From assembly GCF_037963865.1 (NCBI RefSeq), contig NZ_CP150170.1, positions 3,906,001-3,970,000 of the forward strand: DNA of 64,000 nucleotides, in the 5' to 3' direction. The stretch is from Paenibacillus sp. FSL R10-2734. GTDB taxonomy: Bacteria > Bacillota > Bacilli > Paenibacillales > Paenibacillaceae. A program made the translations under genes and the position numbers. The notes beneath the pieces were generated by a model. It saw only the letters and a list, made by a program, of their open reading frames with translations, had not been told where the DNA came from and did no database searches. This document shows positions 15,900-24,768 of this stretch, one piece after another (position 1 is the stretch's first letter; every line of letters begins with the position of its first letter).

Positions 15900-16121
15900 A
15901 TGAATATTACGGTTTATCAGTGCATATCGGTCTACAATCTAAAAATCGGTACCATTTCAAATTCATCAGTTCTTCAAATCGGCACATCCGGCCGAATTAA
16001 TGCCTTGTCTCATAGTTATCAGTCTAGTGATATTCCAGAATCTCCCCCAACGCCATCCTCAGCGATAAGTGATTCACCTCTTGTTCGCTTGCCCGCACCC
16101 ACTGAACTATATACTCGCTAG
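15900..16121 (+). CDS. gerPB: Spore germination protein GerPB
   Basis: A 73-residue protein with the family start MNITVYQCISVYNLKIGTIS and SVLQIGTSGRINALSHSY, the repeated hydrophobic motif typical of GerPB. The C-terminus is proline/serine-rich. It follows gerPA by 12 bases. Confidence 0.85.
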   Translation: MNITVYQCISVYNLKIGTISNSSVLQIGTSGRINALSHSYQSSDIPESPPTPSSAISDSPLVRLPAPTELYTR

Positions 16122-16169
16122 AATTAGGCTCTTATACTCCGCATACAATGAACCATAGGAGGGGGTTGT

Positions 16170-16781
16170 ATGCACCCGTATTACGCTCAGCAGGTTTTTA
16201 ATGCACTAAGAGTGCAGTCAGAAAAGATTCAACAGCTAGAGAAACAGCTCCAGGATTTACAACGTGATGTTGACAGCATAAAGAACAATAAATCGGCAAG
16301 TATAGGACCTATAAATTATCATTTTGAACAATTAAAAATCGAGAAGCTGGAAGGCACTTTAAATATAGGCATAACTCCAAATGAAGGTAACAATCTGGAT
16401 GAAGCGATAGTCAATGGAAAACCACTCGGAGGGCAGGAAGAAGGTACAACTGCAATAACGGATAAGATTCGTCCACAGATTCTGAAGTATGTGCAGGAGG
16501 AAGTGCCGTCTCAATTTTCACGTTTAGAAAGAGAACAGAGCTTAAGTATTGATGAACAATACATCGAAATGGTAACACAGGATCTGTTGAATCAGATGGA
16601 TGGGCGGATTAATGAGTATGTAAGCCAGCTACCTACCGGAGAGGAAGGACGTGAATATACAGAAGAGGAAAGTACAGCTATTGTAGAGCAAATCAAACGA
16701 GATATTGTTACAGCGGTAGAGCGGCATTTGGAAATAAACATAACGGGAAGGCGGGAGCCACATGAAAGTGACAGTAATTAA
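16170..16781 (+). CDS. gerPC: Spore germination protein GerPC
   Basis: A 203-residue protein. An N-terminal coiled coil at about residues 14-45 (EKIQQLEKQLQDLQRDVDSI) leads to INYHFEQLKIEKLEGTLNIG, the best-conserved GerPC segment. The rest is acidic and helical. ATAGGAGGGGG precedes the ATG. The last codons overlap gerPD by 20 bases, so translation is probably coupled. Confidence 0.85.
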   Translation: MHPYYAQQVFNALRVQSEKIQQLEKQLQDLQRDVDSIKNNKSASIGPINYHFEQLKIEKLEGTLNIGITPNEGNNLDEAIVNGKPLGGQEEGTTAITDKIRPQILKYVQEEVPSQFSRLEREQSLSIDEQYIEMVTQDLLNQMDGRINEYVSQLPTGEEGREYTEEESTAIVEQIKRDIVTAVERHLEINITGRREPHESDSN

Positions 16782-16938
16782 TAGAGACATAAATGTAAAC
16801 GCAGTGAAGGTAGTTTCGATATCAGGTTCATCGGTGTTTTTAGTAGGAGATACCCAACAGATTAACTGCTCCTCAGCGTTTGACAGCGTGATAGAATATA
16901 CATCGAGTACTCCGGATCAAGTCAAAAAGGGTAGTTAA
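16762..16938 (+). CDS. gerPD: Spore germination protein GerPD
   Basis: A 58-residue protein, MKVTVINRDINVNAVKVVSI then GSSVFLVGDTQQINCSSAFD. The VFLVGD motif and size fit GerPD. Its ATG lies within gerPC, with GGCGGGAG just upstream. It sits between gerPC and gerPE, as the operon order predicts. Confidence 0.82.
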   Translation: MKVTVINRDINVNAVKVVSISGSSVFLVGDTQQINCSSAFDSVIEYTSSTPDQVKKGS

Positions 16939-16940
16939 TA

Positions 16941-17324
16941 ATGCACGCCTCACGCATACAAGATGTGTACATCAATAATCTATCTGACAGTTCTATTTTT
17001 ATTTGTGGAGCTGTAGACCGGATTCAGTCCAAATTCGTGGGCAGTAAAGAGAATTACCTTTTTAATATTCAGGAGATTCAAAGCAATAATAGAGAGGCTT
17101 CACGCTTAGACATCCCACACGCTGCATGGCCAAACCAAGTGAAGGAAGAGGATGAATTTGAGATTTTAAATGATTCCACCGAATCTATGATAACTATGCA
17201 GTATATCAAAATTCTATCGATTGGGTCTGGTACGACCTTCCAGATTGGGAATAGTGGATCTATTCACCTGGAGAGTCGAACCATTGAGTTCAAGCGAGAA
17301 GTAGCTTCAAAAGATGTAGAGTAA
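16941..17324 (+). CDS. gerPE: Spore germination protein GerPE
   Basis: A 127-residue protein starting MHASRIQDVYINNLSDSSIF, then ICGAVDRIQSKFVG and a C-terminal FQIGNSGSIHLESR. This matches GerPE, whose N-terminal R-x-x-x-V and repeated QIG motifs recall the other GerP proteins. It starts two bases after the gerPD stop, and its stop is six bases from the end of the convergent beta-propeller gene. Confidence 0.82.
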   Translation: MHASRIQDVYINNLSDSSIFICGAVDRIQSKFVGSKENYLFNIQEIQSNNREASRLDIPHAAWPNQVKEEDEFEILNDSTESMITMQYIKILSIGSGTTFQIGNSGSIHLESRTIEFKREVASKDVE

Positions 17325-17330
17325 CAGCAT

Positions 17331-18644
17331 CTATTGTAATTCTTTTGGCAGAGGAATGGCGAATAGATCGTGTTCTGTCTGGATGTAGAGGATATCATTC
17401 ACGCTGAATAGTTTGCCGTATTGTTGTGCTCCAGTCTTTACTTTGCCAAGCGCTTTTCCTGTTTCTGCATTCATGATATAGAAGTAGCCATTCTCATAGC
17501 CAACGTAAACCGCTTTACCAATAAATTGAACGCTAAGAGCGGGACTGTCTGGTCCGTTGAAGCTTATAATGCGATTATCGTTCAATTGAACACCAGTGAT
17601 CTGTGCACCCTTTTGGAAAAAAGCCATGTTACTTACTGGACCCGCCACCCAATTTCCGTACTCCTCATAACTTTTAGGTTCACTCGTTGTTTCTTGACCT
17701 AAGGTAAAACGGTATAGTGGATTGCCATCCCATTGATCTAAACCTCCATCGACTGTATATAGATACGAGCCTTGAAGTGATGTAAAATAATTCCCAAGTC
17801 TACTGACATCTTCGAGCGGTTTATAGTTCTTTTTGGTCTTCGCTTTTCCAGTTCTAACATCTACATGTACCAAGGTCAACTGATAGCCTTTAAGAGGCTC
17901 GTTAGAGGCATCATTTGAAGCATTTGCTTGTTCGCGGAGTATTAGTTCACCATCCCGACAAGCAACAAAGCTATAAAATCCCTGAATTCTCCATAACCTC
18001 TTGCCTGTAGTCGGATCGAGACCGAAAAACTGCGTACGCCTATTATCAACGGTACTGGATACTACCAATACTCCGTTATAAAGGCCGTCGATACTTCCTA
18101 CATACATGGGGATGTCTTTATTTTCCCAGATCTTTTTACCAGTAACCGGATGATAAGCCGCAATTCCACCATGCTCGTTCCGGAAGTACAACACTCCATT
18201 AACTAACTCCGCGAAAGCACCGATTTCAATCGGATCTTTGGCAGCCTTAACCTTCCAAAGCAGTTTCCCCGTTTGGGCATTAACTTTTACAAGATAACCC
18301 TCATAAGTGATAAAGAAAACCGAATTATTCGTTATAATCTCAGGATTTGTTCCGTTTTTGTAGGACCATTTAACTTTACCTGTGGTGAGATCGACGGCCT
18401 TCAGTGTACCACCTGATGAATAATAATATAAACCCTTTAAAATAGGGGCTTTTAGACTATAAATTCCTAGTCCATCTGCTTTGTCGTGCCATAATGGTTT
18501 GATTGTAGGTACGGAGTCGTCTGTTGGTGCTGAGGAGGCTGGGTTTGTTACTGCCGCTGTAGCTTCAGGTAAATAAAGACTAGCTCCAGACACGAGCAAG
18601 GAGGTAGACATAATAGTCTTTAGAATGAATGGCAGATATTTCAC
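17331..18644 (-). CDS. Secreted PQQ-like beta-propeller protein
   Basis: A 437-residue protein. The first 31 residues form a signal peptide with a hydrophobic core and an AxA-type end (EATAA). Repeats of the form VDLTTGKVKWSYKNG, VNAQTGKLLWKVKA and YHPVTGKKIWENKD mark a WD-like PQQ_2 propeller. Such proteins are extracellular or cell-wall scaffolds; the residues binding PQQ in true dehydrogenases are not evident. Function unknown. Confidence 0.78.
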   Translation of the reverse strand: MKYLPFILKTIMSTSLLVSGASLYLPEATAAVTNPASSAPTDDSVPTIKPLWHDKADGLGIYSLKAPILKGLYYYSSGGTLKAVDLTTGKVKWSYKNGTNPEIITNNSVFFITYEGYLVKVNAQTGKLLWKVKAAKDPIEIGAFAELVNGVLYFRNEHGGIAAYHPVTGKKIWENKDIPMYVGSIDGLYNGVLVVSSTVDNRRTQFFGLDPTTGKRLWRIQGFYSFVACRDGELILREQANASNDASNEPLKGYQLTLVHVDVRTGKAKTKKNYKPLEDVSRLGNYFTSLQGSYLYTVDGGLDQWDGNPLYRFTLGQETTSEPKSYEEYGNWVAGPVSNMAFFQKGAQITGVQLNDNRIISFNGPDSPALSVQFIGKAVYVGYENGYFYIMNAETGKALGKVKTGAQQYGKLFSVNDILYIQTEHDLFAIPLPKELQ

Positions 18645-18723
18645 GATTTTAGCTCCTTATAGATCATTTATTATATACTGACGCTGAGGATGGGTATTTG
18701 TTTCTTATTTGTAAAAATAAACT

Positions 18724-18751
18724 TGTTAACATAATTTTGATTATGTAAACT
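18724..18751. repeat. dif-like site D
   Basis: Arms TGTTAACATAA and TTATGTAAACT around spacer TTTTGA. The right arm equals the known XerD/RipX arm of the Bacillus subtilis dif site. It lies in the 300-bp gap between the beta-propeller and esterase genes; apart from the terminator below, nothing else is seen there. Confidence 0.65.
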
Positions 18752-18867
18752 ATAAACAATGGTCTGTTCCATAAGAAAAATAAGCTCGCTAATGAGAGTA
18801 TGAATGGATAGAAGAAATGACTGGATTAAGGCGTAGAGGGCTAGGAGTGTAATCGTAAATATTAATC

Positions 18868-18916
18868 CAAAAAGGGAGTGTCCCAGCGGCCATTTCTTGG
18901 CCTTTGGAACACCCCC
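18868..18916 (-). terminator. Terminator of the esterase gene
   Basis: On the minus strand GGGGTGTTCC pairs with GGGACACTCCC around an inner GGCC/GGCC stem, followed by TTTTT. Confidence 0.75.
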
Positions 18917-18944
18917 GTGTAGAAATATTGATGCACAGATTTAT

Positions 18945-19901
18945 TTAGAAGCCTTCACGAAGCCATGTCGTCGCCAGCTTGATGGCGCCTTTTTTGGCAT
19001 TGGTTTCTGCTAAAGGATTTAGCATCACGAAATCATGAATGATGCCTTGGAAGCGGACTGCCGTGACAGTGACTCCAGCTTCACGTAATTTGGCGGCATA
19101 AGCTTCACCTTCGTCACGTAGAACATCTGCTTCACCCGTTATGATTAGTGCTTCGGGTAGATCTTGCAACTGCTCTAAGCTGGCTCGAAGTGGGGAGGCC
19201 GTGATCTGATTCCGATCTTTAGGGTCAGTAGTATATTGATCCCAGAACCATTTCATTCCTTCCCGCTGCAAGAAATACCCTTCAGCGAATTCATGATAGG
19301 ATTTGGTATCAAATGAGGCATCCGTTACCGGATAGAACAATAGTTGTTTTCCTATTTTTGGTCCACTACGTTCTTTAGCCATTAAAGTAATAGCTGCTGC
19401 CATATTCCCACCGACACTATCACCACCTATGGATAGCTTGCTGGCATCAAGTCCTTGTTCATTTCCTTTTTCAGCTATCCATTTCAAAACAGCATAAATT
19501 TCTTCGATTGCAGTAGGATATTTAGCTTCTGGTGAGAGACTGTAATTTGGAAAGACAATAGCGGATTCCGCTCCGACAGCGAGTTCACGGATCAGGCGAT
19601 CATGGGTATGCGCATTACCAAACACCCAGCCAGCACCATGAATGTAGAGGATGACAGGCAACGACGCGGAAGTGGAGCCAGGGGGACGAACAATTCTTAC
19701 AGAAACATCACCTTTAGGTCCACCAGGCACCATAAGATCTTCAATATCGACTTCAGGTTTATATATATCACTGGATTGTACTGTATCTACCGTTTCACGA
19801 CCTTTTTCTGGTCCAAGATCAGGAAGGAACGGAGGCTTTGAATTATCATTGGCAAATTTCTGGGCAGCTGGCTCAAGAATGATCTTTGGTTGATTTGGCA
19901 T
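18945..19901 (-). CDS. Alpha/beta hydrolase (hormone-sensitive-lipase type esterase)
   Basis: A 318-residue HSL-family carboxylesterase. HGAG (usual HGGG) provides the oxyanion hole, nucleophile Ser lies in GDSVGGN, the acid Asp in GEADVLRDEG and the His in GIIHDF. The ATG at 19901 follows AAAGGAG; the longer start at 19994 has no such site. It acts in the cytoplasm on small acyl esters. The Gly-to-Ala change in the oxyanion motif is a tolerated variant. Confidence 0.82.
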   Translation of the reverse strand: MPNQPKIILEPAAQKFANDNSKPPFLPDLGPEKGRETVDTVQSSDIYKPEVDIEDLMVPGGPKGDVSVRIVRPPGSTSASLPVILYIHGAGWVFGNAHTHDRLIRELAVGAESAIVFPNYSLSPEAKYPTAIEEIYAVLKWIAEKGNEQGLDASKLSIGGDSVGGNMAAAITLMAKERSGPKIGKQLLFYPVTDASFDTKSYHEFAEGYFLQREGMKWFWDQYTTDPKDRNQITASPLRASLEQLQDLPEALIITGEADVLRDEGEAYAAKLREAGVTVTAVRFQGIIHDFVMLNPLAETNAKKGAIKLATTWLREGF

Positions 19902-20031
19902 GATGTATCGTCTCCTTTGAATGGTCATAGTGTAGTTTACCCTCTTCATTCCATAACCATCTAAACGGATGCTGAAACGATATGATTCATTCATGTCATT
20001 TGCTTCTCAATTAATATTGGTGGATTGCATA

Positions 20032-20165
20032 CGGACCCAGATGCTGCTATTTGCGCATTTATTACTTTTTTTAAGCTTGTTATCGGACGCCAGTGCGGCT
20101 ATTCCATGACTAAAGGTAAGGGTAGTATTTGGTGTTTTTCTTACTAATAGCGGCGGTGGTGTCCG
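20032..20165. repeat. Three degenerate CGGAC-N9-GCTATT repeats
   Basis: Copies at 20032-20051 (+), 20084-20103 (+) and 20146-20165 (-) all have CGGAC, nine variable bases, and GCTATT. They occupy the 405-bp gap between the esterase and permease genes, where no gene is visible. This looks like a decayed dispersed intergenic repeat. Confidence 0.5.
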
Positions 20166-20306
20166 TTAGCGCTCAAAAAATGCCATAATCCTGCGTTTAA
20201 GATCTGCTGTGTCCAATAGCTAACTTGCCTTGACAGAAAGGATGTAATGAACTGAAGCTGTTGTATCACACTGTCAAAAAAAGATTCAAGCGGATGATTA
20301 TGAGCC

Positions 20307-21629
20307 TTACAACACTTTTCGTTGATCCTCTTGAATTCTACGACTGGAACCCCTGGTACTTCCAATCTCCAGCTTACTCTTATAATGGAAGATCAAAAGA
20401 AACATAAAAGTAATAAGCAGCGGATAGCCAATTGCCCAGCCTGTAAAAGGAAATACAGCAGCTGTAGCTAGAAAGGAGATCCAGCTTATCGTCACACCTA
20501 AGCGACTTCCTTTGAGCAGGCGTATCCCCGCAGCACAGCCTCCAATATAAGTTAAGATGAAGGTCGCGTTCGGAAACTGGATCAATGTGGTGATGGATAT
20601 CCATCCGCTTCCATACAGCGACATCACTGACACAAAGCAGAGGAGAAGAAACGCTATACCACCAATAGGCGTGTGGTACGATTTAGACAGCCTCCCCATC
20701 CATTGTGGTGCATACCCCTGACGTGACAAGGCATATGCCACTCGGGAGGCAGCACCTGCATAAGCAATGATAGTGGCGGTACAGATGAAGAGACCTGTAA
20801 GACCTGCGATAAATCCTCCCCATCTCCCGAGAGGCTGACTAATAATCCAGACAAGAGAAGTACTCGATCCACCTTTAAGGTAACTTTGTGTGCCAACCGT
20901 TGCTAAAGCGGATAAGAAATATAGAATGCCTACAATAATAGCAGCGATGGTAACCCCTTTAACTGCAGCGCGTTTTGGATCTTTGAACTCCTCTGAGAGA
21001 TGGGAGACGGCTTCCCAGCCAATAAAACACCAAAATAAGATTGCGGCAGCTTGACCAATGCTCATCCATCCATGTGGGGCAAAGGGAGTAAAATGCTCAA
21101 CCTCCATACGAGGAAGCGCAGTAGCAAAGGAGAAGACGAGAACTGCTACAATCGCAATCACTACCGCAATTTGTACCTTTCCAGCAACCTGCATGCCAAT
21201 CCAGTTTGTAATCAAGCCAACGGCCAACATAATGGCAGCTATTGTTATTCTTGCGGGTTCATCCCAGCCCATTGCGGCTGTCATATAACCGGCACCGGTC
21301 AGTGCAGCGACAGGCGCACCAATTGGAACGGACATCAGGAAGAACCAACCTACCAAAGATCCAGCTTTAGGCCCGAAAGCAAGGGTGACGAAGTGGGACA
21401 CTCCTCCAGCGTTAGGAAATTTGGCAGAGAGTAGTCCCATGGATAAGGCCATTGGCAAAATCAGCAACGTCATAAATCCCCATGCCAGCAATGAAGCGGG
21501 ACCTGCCATCTCTGCAGCCAGACCTGGAACGATTAGGACCCCCGAGCCCAATACAGCGCCGATATAAAGAGCTATGGCCTGTGGCATGCCGATGTTTCTT
21601 TGTAAAGTGTTTGAACTCGATTCCTTCAT
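20307..21629 (-). CDS. APC superfamily amino acid transporter (YjeH-like)
   Basis: A 440-residue permease with 11-12 hydrophobic segments. TM1 carries ALYIGAVLGSGVLIVPG, the unwound Gly-rich ligand-binding segment of APC transporters. Similarity to the YjeH exporter group (Met and branched-chain amino acids) is suggested by AMSMGLLSAKFPNAGGVSH-like spacing. The ATG at 21629 is preferred because a start at 21764 would overlap the divergent LysR gene. The LysR neighbour probably controls it. Confidence 0.78.
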   Translation of the reverse strand: MKESSSNTLQRNIGMPQAIALYIGAVLGSGVLIVPGLAAEMAGPASLLAWGFMTLLILPMALSMGLLSAKFPNAGGVSHFVTLAFGPKAGSLVGWFFLMSVPIGAPVAALTGAGYMTAAMGWDEPARITIAAIMLAVGLITNWIGMQVAGKVQIAVVIAIVAVLVFSFATALPRMEVEHFTPFAPHGWMSIGQAAAILFWCFIGWEAVSHLSEEFKDPKRAAVKGVTIAAIIVGILYFLSALATVGTQSYLKGGSSTSLVWIISQPLGRWGGFIAGLTGLFICTATIIAYAGAASRVAYALSRQGYAPQWMGRLSKSYHTPIGGIAFLLLCFVSVMSLYGSGWISITTLIQFPNATFILTYIGGCAAGIRLLKGSRLGVTISWISFLATAAVFPFTGWAIGYPLLITFMFLLIFHYKSKLEIGSTRGSSRRIQEDQRKVL

Positions 21630-21754
21630 TATTTTGATCCTGCTTTCATTGTCTTTTGTTATAGAGTAGCAGATAATAGATCCATTGGAAAAACAGAAAT
21701 TTTGAATAGTATCCATTCGAAATTCCGATGGTTCACTATCATTAGGGGGTACAC

Positions 21755-22657
21755 ATGGAATCACGTCATCTTTTCACCTTTTTAGTCGTAGTGGAGACGG
21801 GTAGCTTTACACGTGCTGCACAGAAGCTTGATTATGCTCAATCCAGTATAACCGCACAAATCCAGGTGTTAGAGACTGAAATTGGACAGCCTTTATTCGA
21901 TCGGATCAGTAAAAAGATTATCCTAACCGATGCAGGCCGCCGTCTGCTCCCATTCGCGCAAGAGATATCCAGAATGCATTCTTTAGCGCAGGATGCTCTT
22001 CACTCCGAGAGTGAGCTGACAGGATCTTTACGGATTGGTGCTCCTGAATCGCTAGCTGCATTTCGCCTTCCAGGCATTATCAAGGAGTTTCGTGTTAAAT
22101 ATCCAAAGGTCCAAATTGTACTGAAGCCTGGAGCCTGCTGGGAGCTGACGGATTTAGTTCGTTCTGGTGAGCTGGATCTGGCCTTCTTACTGCAACCGGA
22201 GACAGAAGACAAAGATCTGAATATAGCAACACTGGTGCATGAACAAATGACCTTGATCGCCCCACCGGATCACCCTTTACTGAGCCATTCTGAGGTAGAG
22301 CCGTTCCATCTTAAGGGAGAAACGATATTGCATACAGAGACTGGTTGTAGTTACCGTACTTTGTTTGAACGTCATTTAAACAGCCATGGGGTATTTCCTG
22401 ACCCTACACTAGAGTTTTGGAGTATCGAAGCAATCAAGCAGTGTGTGATGGCGGGTCTAGGCATCGCCTTTATACCACTGGTTACAGTGAACAACGAATT
22501 GGCGGAAGGGAAGCTAGCTAGACTGAATTGGAACGATGAATCGCAGCGTGTTGCTACTCAAATAGCCTATCATCATAAAAAATGGAAATCACCTGTATTA
22601 ACAGAGTTTCTATTAACCGTACACAAGCATGCTGAACAATGGAGAAATCAAGTTTAA
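21755..22657 (+). CDS. LysR family transcriptional regulator
   Basis: A 300-residue LTTR. The winged helix at residues 3-62 includes GSFTRAAQKLDYAQSSITAQ, and the substrate-binding domain runs from about 90 to 290 with GSLRIGAPESLA. TTAGGGGG lies before the ATG. It is divergent from the APC permease with a 125-bp spacer, the standard LysR layout, so activation of the permease by an amino acid or related effector is likely. Confidence 0.85.
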   Translation: MESRHLFTFLVVVETGSFTRAAQKLDYAQSSITAQIQVLETEIGQPLFDRISKKIILTDAGRRLLPFAQEISRMHSLAQDALHSESELTGSLRIGAPESLAAFRLPGIIKEFRVKYPKVQIVLKPGACWELTDLVRSGELDLAFLLQPETEDKDLNIATLVHEQMTLIAPPDHPLLSHSEVEPFHLKGETILHTETGCSYRTLFERHLNSHGVFPDPTLEFWSIEAIKQCVMAGLGIAFIPLVTVNNELAEGKLARLNWNDESQRVATQIAYHHKKWKSPVLTEFLLTVHKHAEQWRNQV

Positions 22658-22714
22658 ATCTCATAGCTATTCTGTGGTACAATAGATTGTCGAAATCAGG
22701 GGAGGCTCAAAGCC

Positions 22715-23620
22715 ATGAATGAGTGGAGTGAAGACTACGAAGAAGGGCTGGAGGCTTTTTTAATTTGGATGAAAGATGCCGGGTACACTCCTTATACGCA
22801 AAAATCCTATTTAGCAGATGTAAGACAGTTTTTAGACAGCCTGAATGGTAAAAGGTTAGAGACGGTGAAGAAGCTGCATGTCATTTCCTTTCTGACTTCT
22901 GTCCGTGAACGTGGAGTTAGTGACGCTACCCGTAACCGGAAGCATGCTTCTATTAACTGTTTTTTTAAGGCATTAATTGAACTGGAAATGCTTCTATCCA
23001 ATCCTGCTGCTGGGATTAAGAAATCTAAAACTGAGATCAATCGTGAGCCGGTTTACTTAGATGAAGGTGATCTGGGGAGATTTTTGTCTTCTATAGATGG
23101 GAAATATAAAGGCCGTAATTTAGCAGTCTTTTTACTCATGTCCTATATGGGGCTTCGGGTGGGGGAAGTTCACACGCTAAATTTAAGTGACTATAATGTA
23201 GAAAGGCATTCACTTCGGGTGTTCGGTAAGGGACGTAAATGGCGTAATGTACCGATTCCAGAGGATGTGGTACCTTTTCTCGATCTGGCAATAGAAGAAC
23301 GATTAAATCCTTGGCGCAGTAAAGAGGAGGCAATGTTCATTTCCCAAAAAGGACGGAGGCTATCCATACGCGGTATTCAGCAAATTGCTGCAGATACGTT
23401 CGATCGCTTCCAAAGTGATGTGCCTGCGGCTCATCGTCGTCCATATTCTAGCCATAAGCTTAGACATTCCTTCGCTACCATGCTGCTAAGAAAAGGGGCC
23501 GATCTGCGAACGGTTCAGGAACTTCTCGGACACTCCTCCATTCAGACTACAACGGTTTACACGCATATCACGAGTCGGGAGAAGGAAGAAGCTATGTCGA
23601 AGTTACAAATTCAGATTTAA
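22715..23620 (+). CDS. Tyrosine recombinase, XerC/XerD type
   Basis: A 301-residue recombinase. A SAM-like N-terminal domain (residues 10-95) and catalytic domain carry Arg148 in GLRVGE, Lys172 in GKGRKWR, His247 and Arg250 in HKLRHS, His273 in GHSS and Tyr282 in VYTH, so all residues needed for catalysis are present. GGGGAGG precedes the ATG. No mobile genes flank it; with xerS and four dif-like sites in the window it may be one partner of a Xer system. An orphan integrase is the alternative. Confidence 0.8.
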   Translation: MNEWSEDYEEGLEAFLIWMKDAGYTPYTQKSYLADVRQFLDSLNGKRLETVKKLHVISFLTSVRERGVSDATRNRKHASINCFFKALIELEMLLSNPAAGIKKSKTEINREPVYLDEGDLGRFLSSIDGKYKGRNLAVFLLMSYMGLRVGEVHTLNLSDYNVERHSLRVFGKGRKWRNVPIPEDVVPFLDLAIEERLNPWRSKEEAMFISQKGRRLSIRGIQQIAADTFDRFQSDVPAAHRRPYSSHKLRHSFATMLLRKGADLRTVQELLGHSSIQTTTVYTHITSREKEEAMSKLQIQI

Positions 23621-23667
23621 AAAAGGGACTATCCCCAGTCATGTATCATGACATTCGGGAAGCCCCA
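23617..23667 (-). terminator. Terminator of ldh
   Basis: On the minus strand a GGGGCT...AGTCCC stem holds an inner GTCATGATACATGAC hairpin and ends with TTTTTT; it lies between convergent ldh and the recombinase gene. Confidence 0.65.
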
Positions 23668-23675
23668 ATTGTTGC

Positions 23676-24596
23676 TTATAGTTCTAGCTTAGCTATCTCT
23701 GCTTTAAGCTTCTCAGCAGATTTCTGGAATAGAGCTTGTTCAGTCTCATTCAATGGAAGATCTAGAACTTCTCGTACACCGGATCGATCTACGATGCAAG
23801 GGGCACCAAGGTAGACATCCGAAACTCCGTTATAATTATTCAATAAAGTAGATACGTTCAACACAGAACCTTCATTATGCAGAATGGAGACTACAATACG
23901 GTCAAGTGCTAGTGCTATTGCGTAAGAGGTTGAGCCTTTGGCATCAATAATTTCATAAGCGGCATTCTTAGTATCCTGGAATATTTCATCTTGTTCTGCT
24001 TCGTCAAAACCGAGATCAATCCCGGCAACATTCGCTTTACTCCACACAGGAAGCTCCGAGTCTCCATGTTCTCCGATAATCTGTCCGTGAATACTGCGAG
24101 GATCAATTTCTTTGTGTAGGCCGATCAGGTAGCGAAACCGTGCACTATCCAGCACTGTTCCGGAACCGATTACTCTTCTGCGGTCAAATCCGCTTATTTT
24201 CAAAGTGGCATATGACAAAATATCTACCGGGTTAGTAGCAATGAGTAGTATCGCATGTTGATTATATTTCGTGATTTTTTGAACGATATCTTTGAAAATT
24301 GATATGTTTTTACGGAGCAGATCTATCCGTGTTTCGCCCGGTTTTTGCGATGCACCGGCAGTTACAATGATGATATCCGCTTCACGGCAATCTTCATATG
24401 TACCAGCCCATAGCTTCACACCACCAACAAAAGGCATGCCGTGATTCATATCCAATGCTTCTCCAAGGGCTTTCTTTTGATTAACGTCAATAAGTACGAG
24501 CTCCGGCATACGTCTCCGCAGCAGCAATGTGTAGGCTGTTGTTGTACCAACTGCTCCAGTACCGATTACTACGACACGATTGGGTTTCGGGGGCAT
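23676..24596 (-). CDS. ldh: L-lactate dehydrogenase
   Basis: A 306-residue enzyme reducing pyruvate to lactate with NADH. The motif GTGAVGTTTAY binds NAD, Asp37 suits NADH, and the specificity loop QKPGETRIDL has Gln84, which marks LDH rather than malate dehydrogenase (Arg there). Catalytic His177 is in GEHGDSELPVW, Arg90 closes the active site. GAGGAGA precedes the ATG. It works in fermentation under low oxygen. No Rex-type site is evident upstream. Confidence 0.9.
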   Translation of the reverse strand: MPPKPNRVVVIGTGAVGTTTAYTLLLRRRMPELVLIDVNQKKALGEALDMNHGMPFVGGVKLWAGTYEDCREADIIIVTAGASQKPGETRIDLLRKNISIFKDIVQKITKYNQHAILLIATNPVDILSYATLKISGFDRRRVIGSGTVLDSARFRYLIGLHKEIDPRSIHGQIIGEHGDSELPVWSKANVAGIDLGFDEAEQDEIFQDTKNAAYEIIDAKGSTSYAIALALDRIVVSILHNEGSVLNVSTLLNNYNGVSDVYLGAPCIVDRSGVREVLDLPLNETEQALFQKSAEKLKAEIAKLEL

Positions 24597-24768
24597 GATT
24601 TCATCTCCTCAGAATTTAAAATTTTTAGCTTTTAATCTTGTCCATCATAATCGCTTACGTTATTGTTTTCAAGCAGGTCTTATTTAATACATTACCCCAT
24701 ACTGGGCATACTAAATAGAAATTCTCAAAGTAATTTAACACCATGACTAGACAGGAGAGAATGTAAGA

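Noticed and set aside
20144..20365. Minus-strand ORF of 73 codons
   Set aside because: It overlaps the end of the APC permease gene and a repeat, and shows no ribosome site or family motif.
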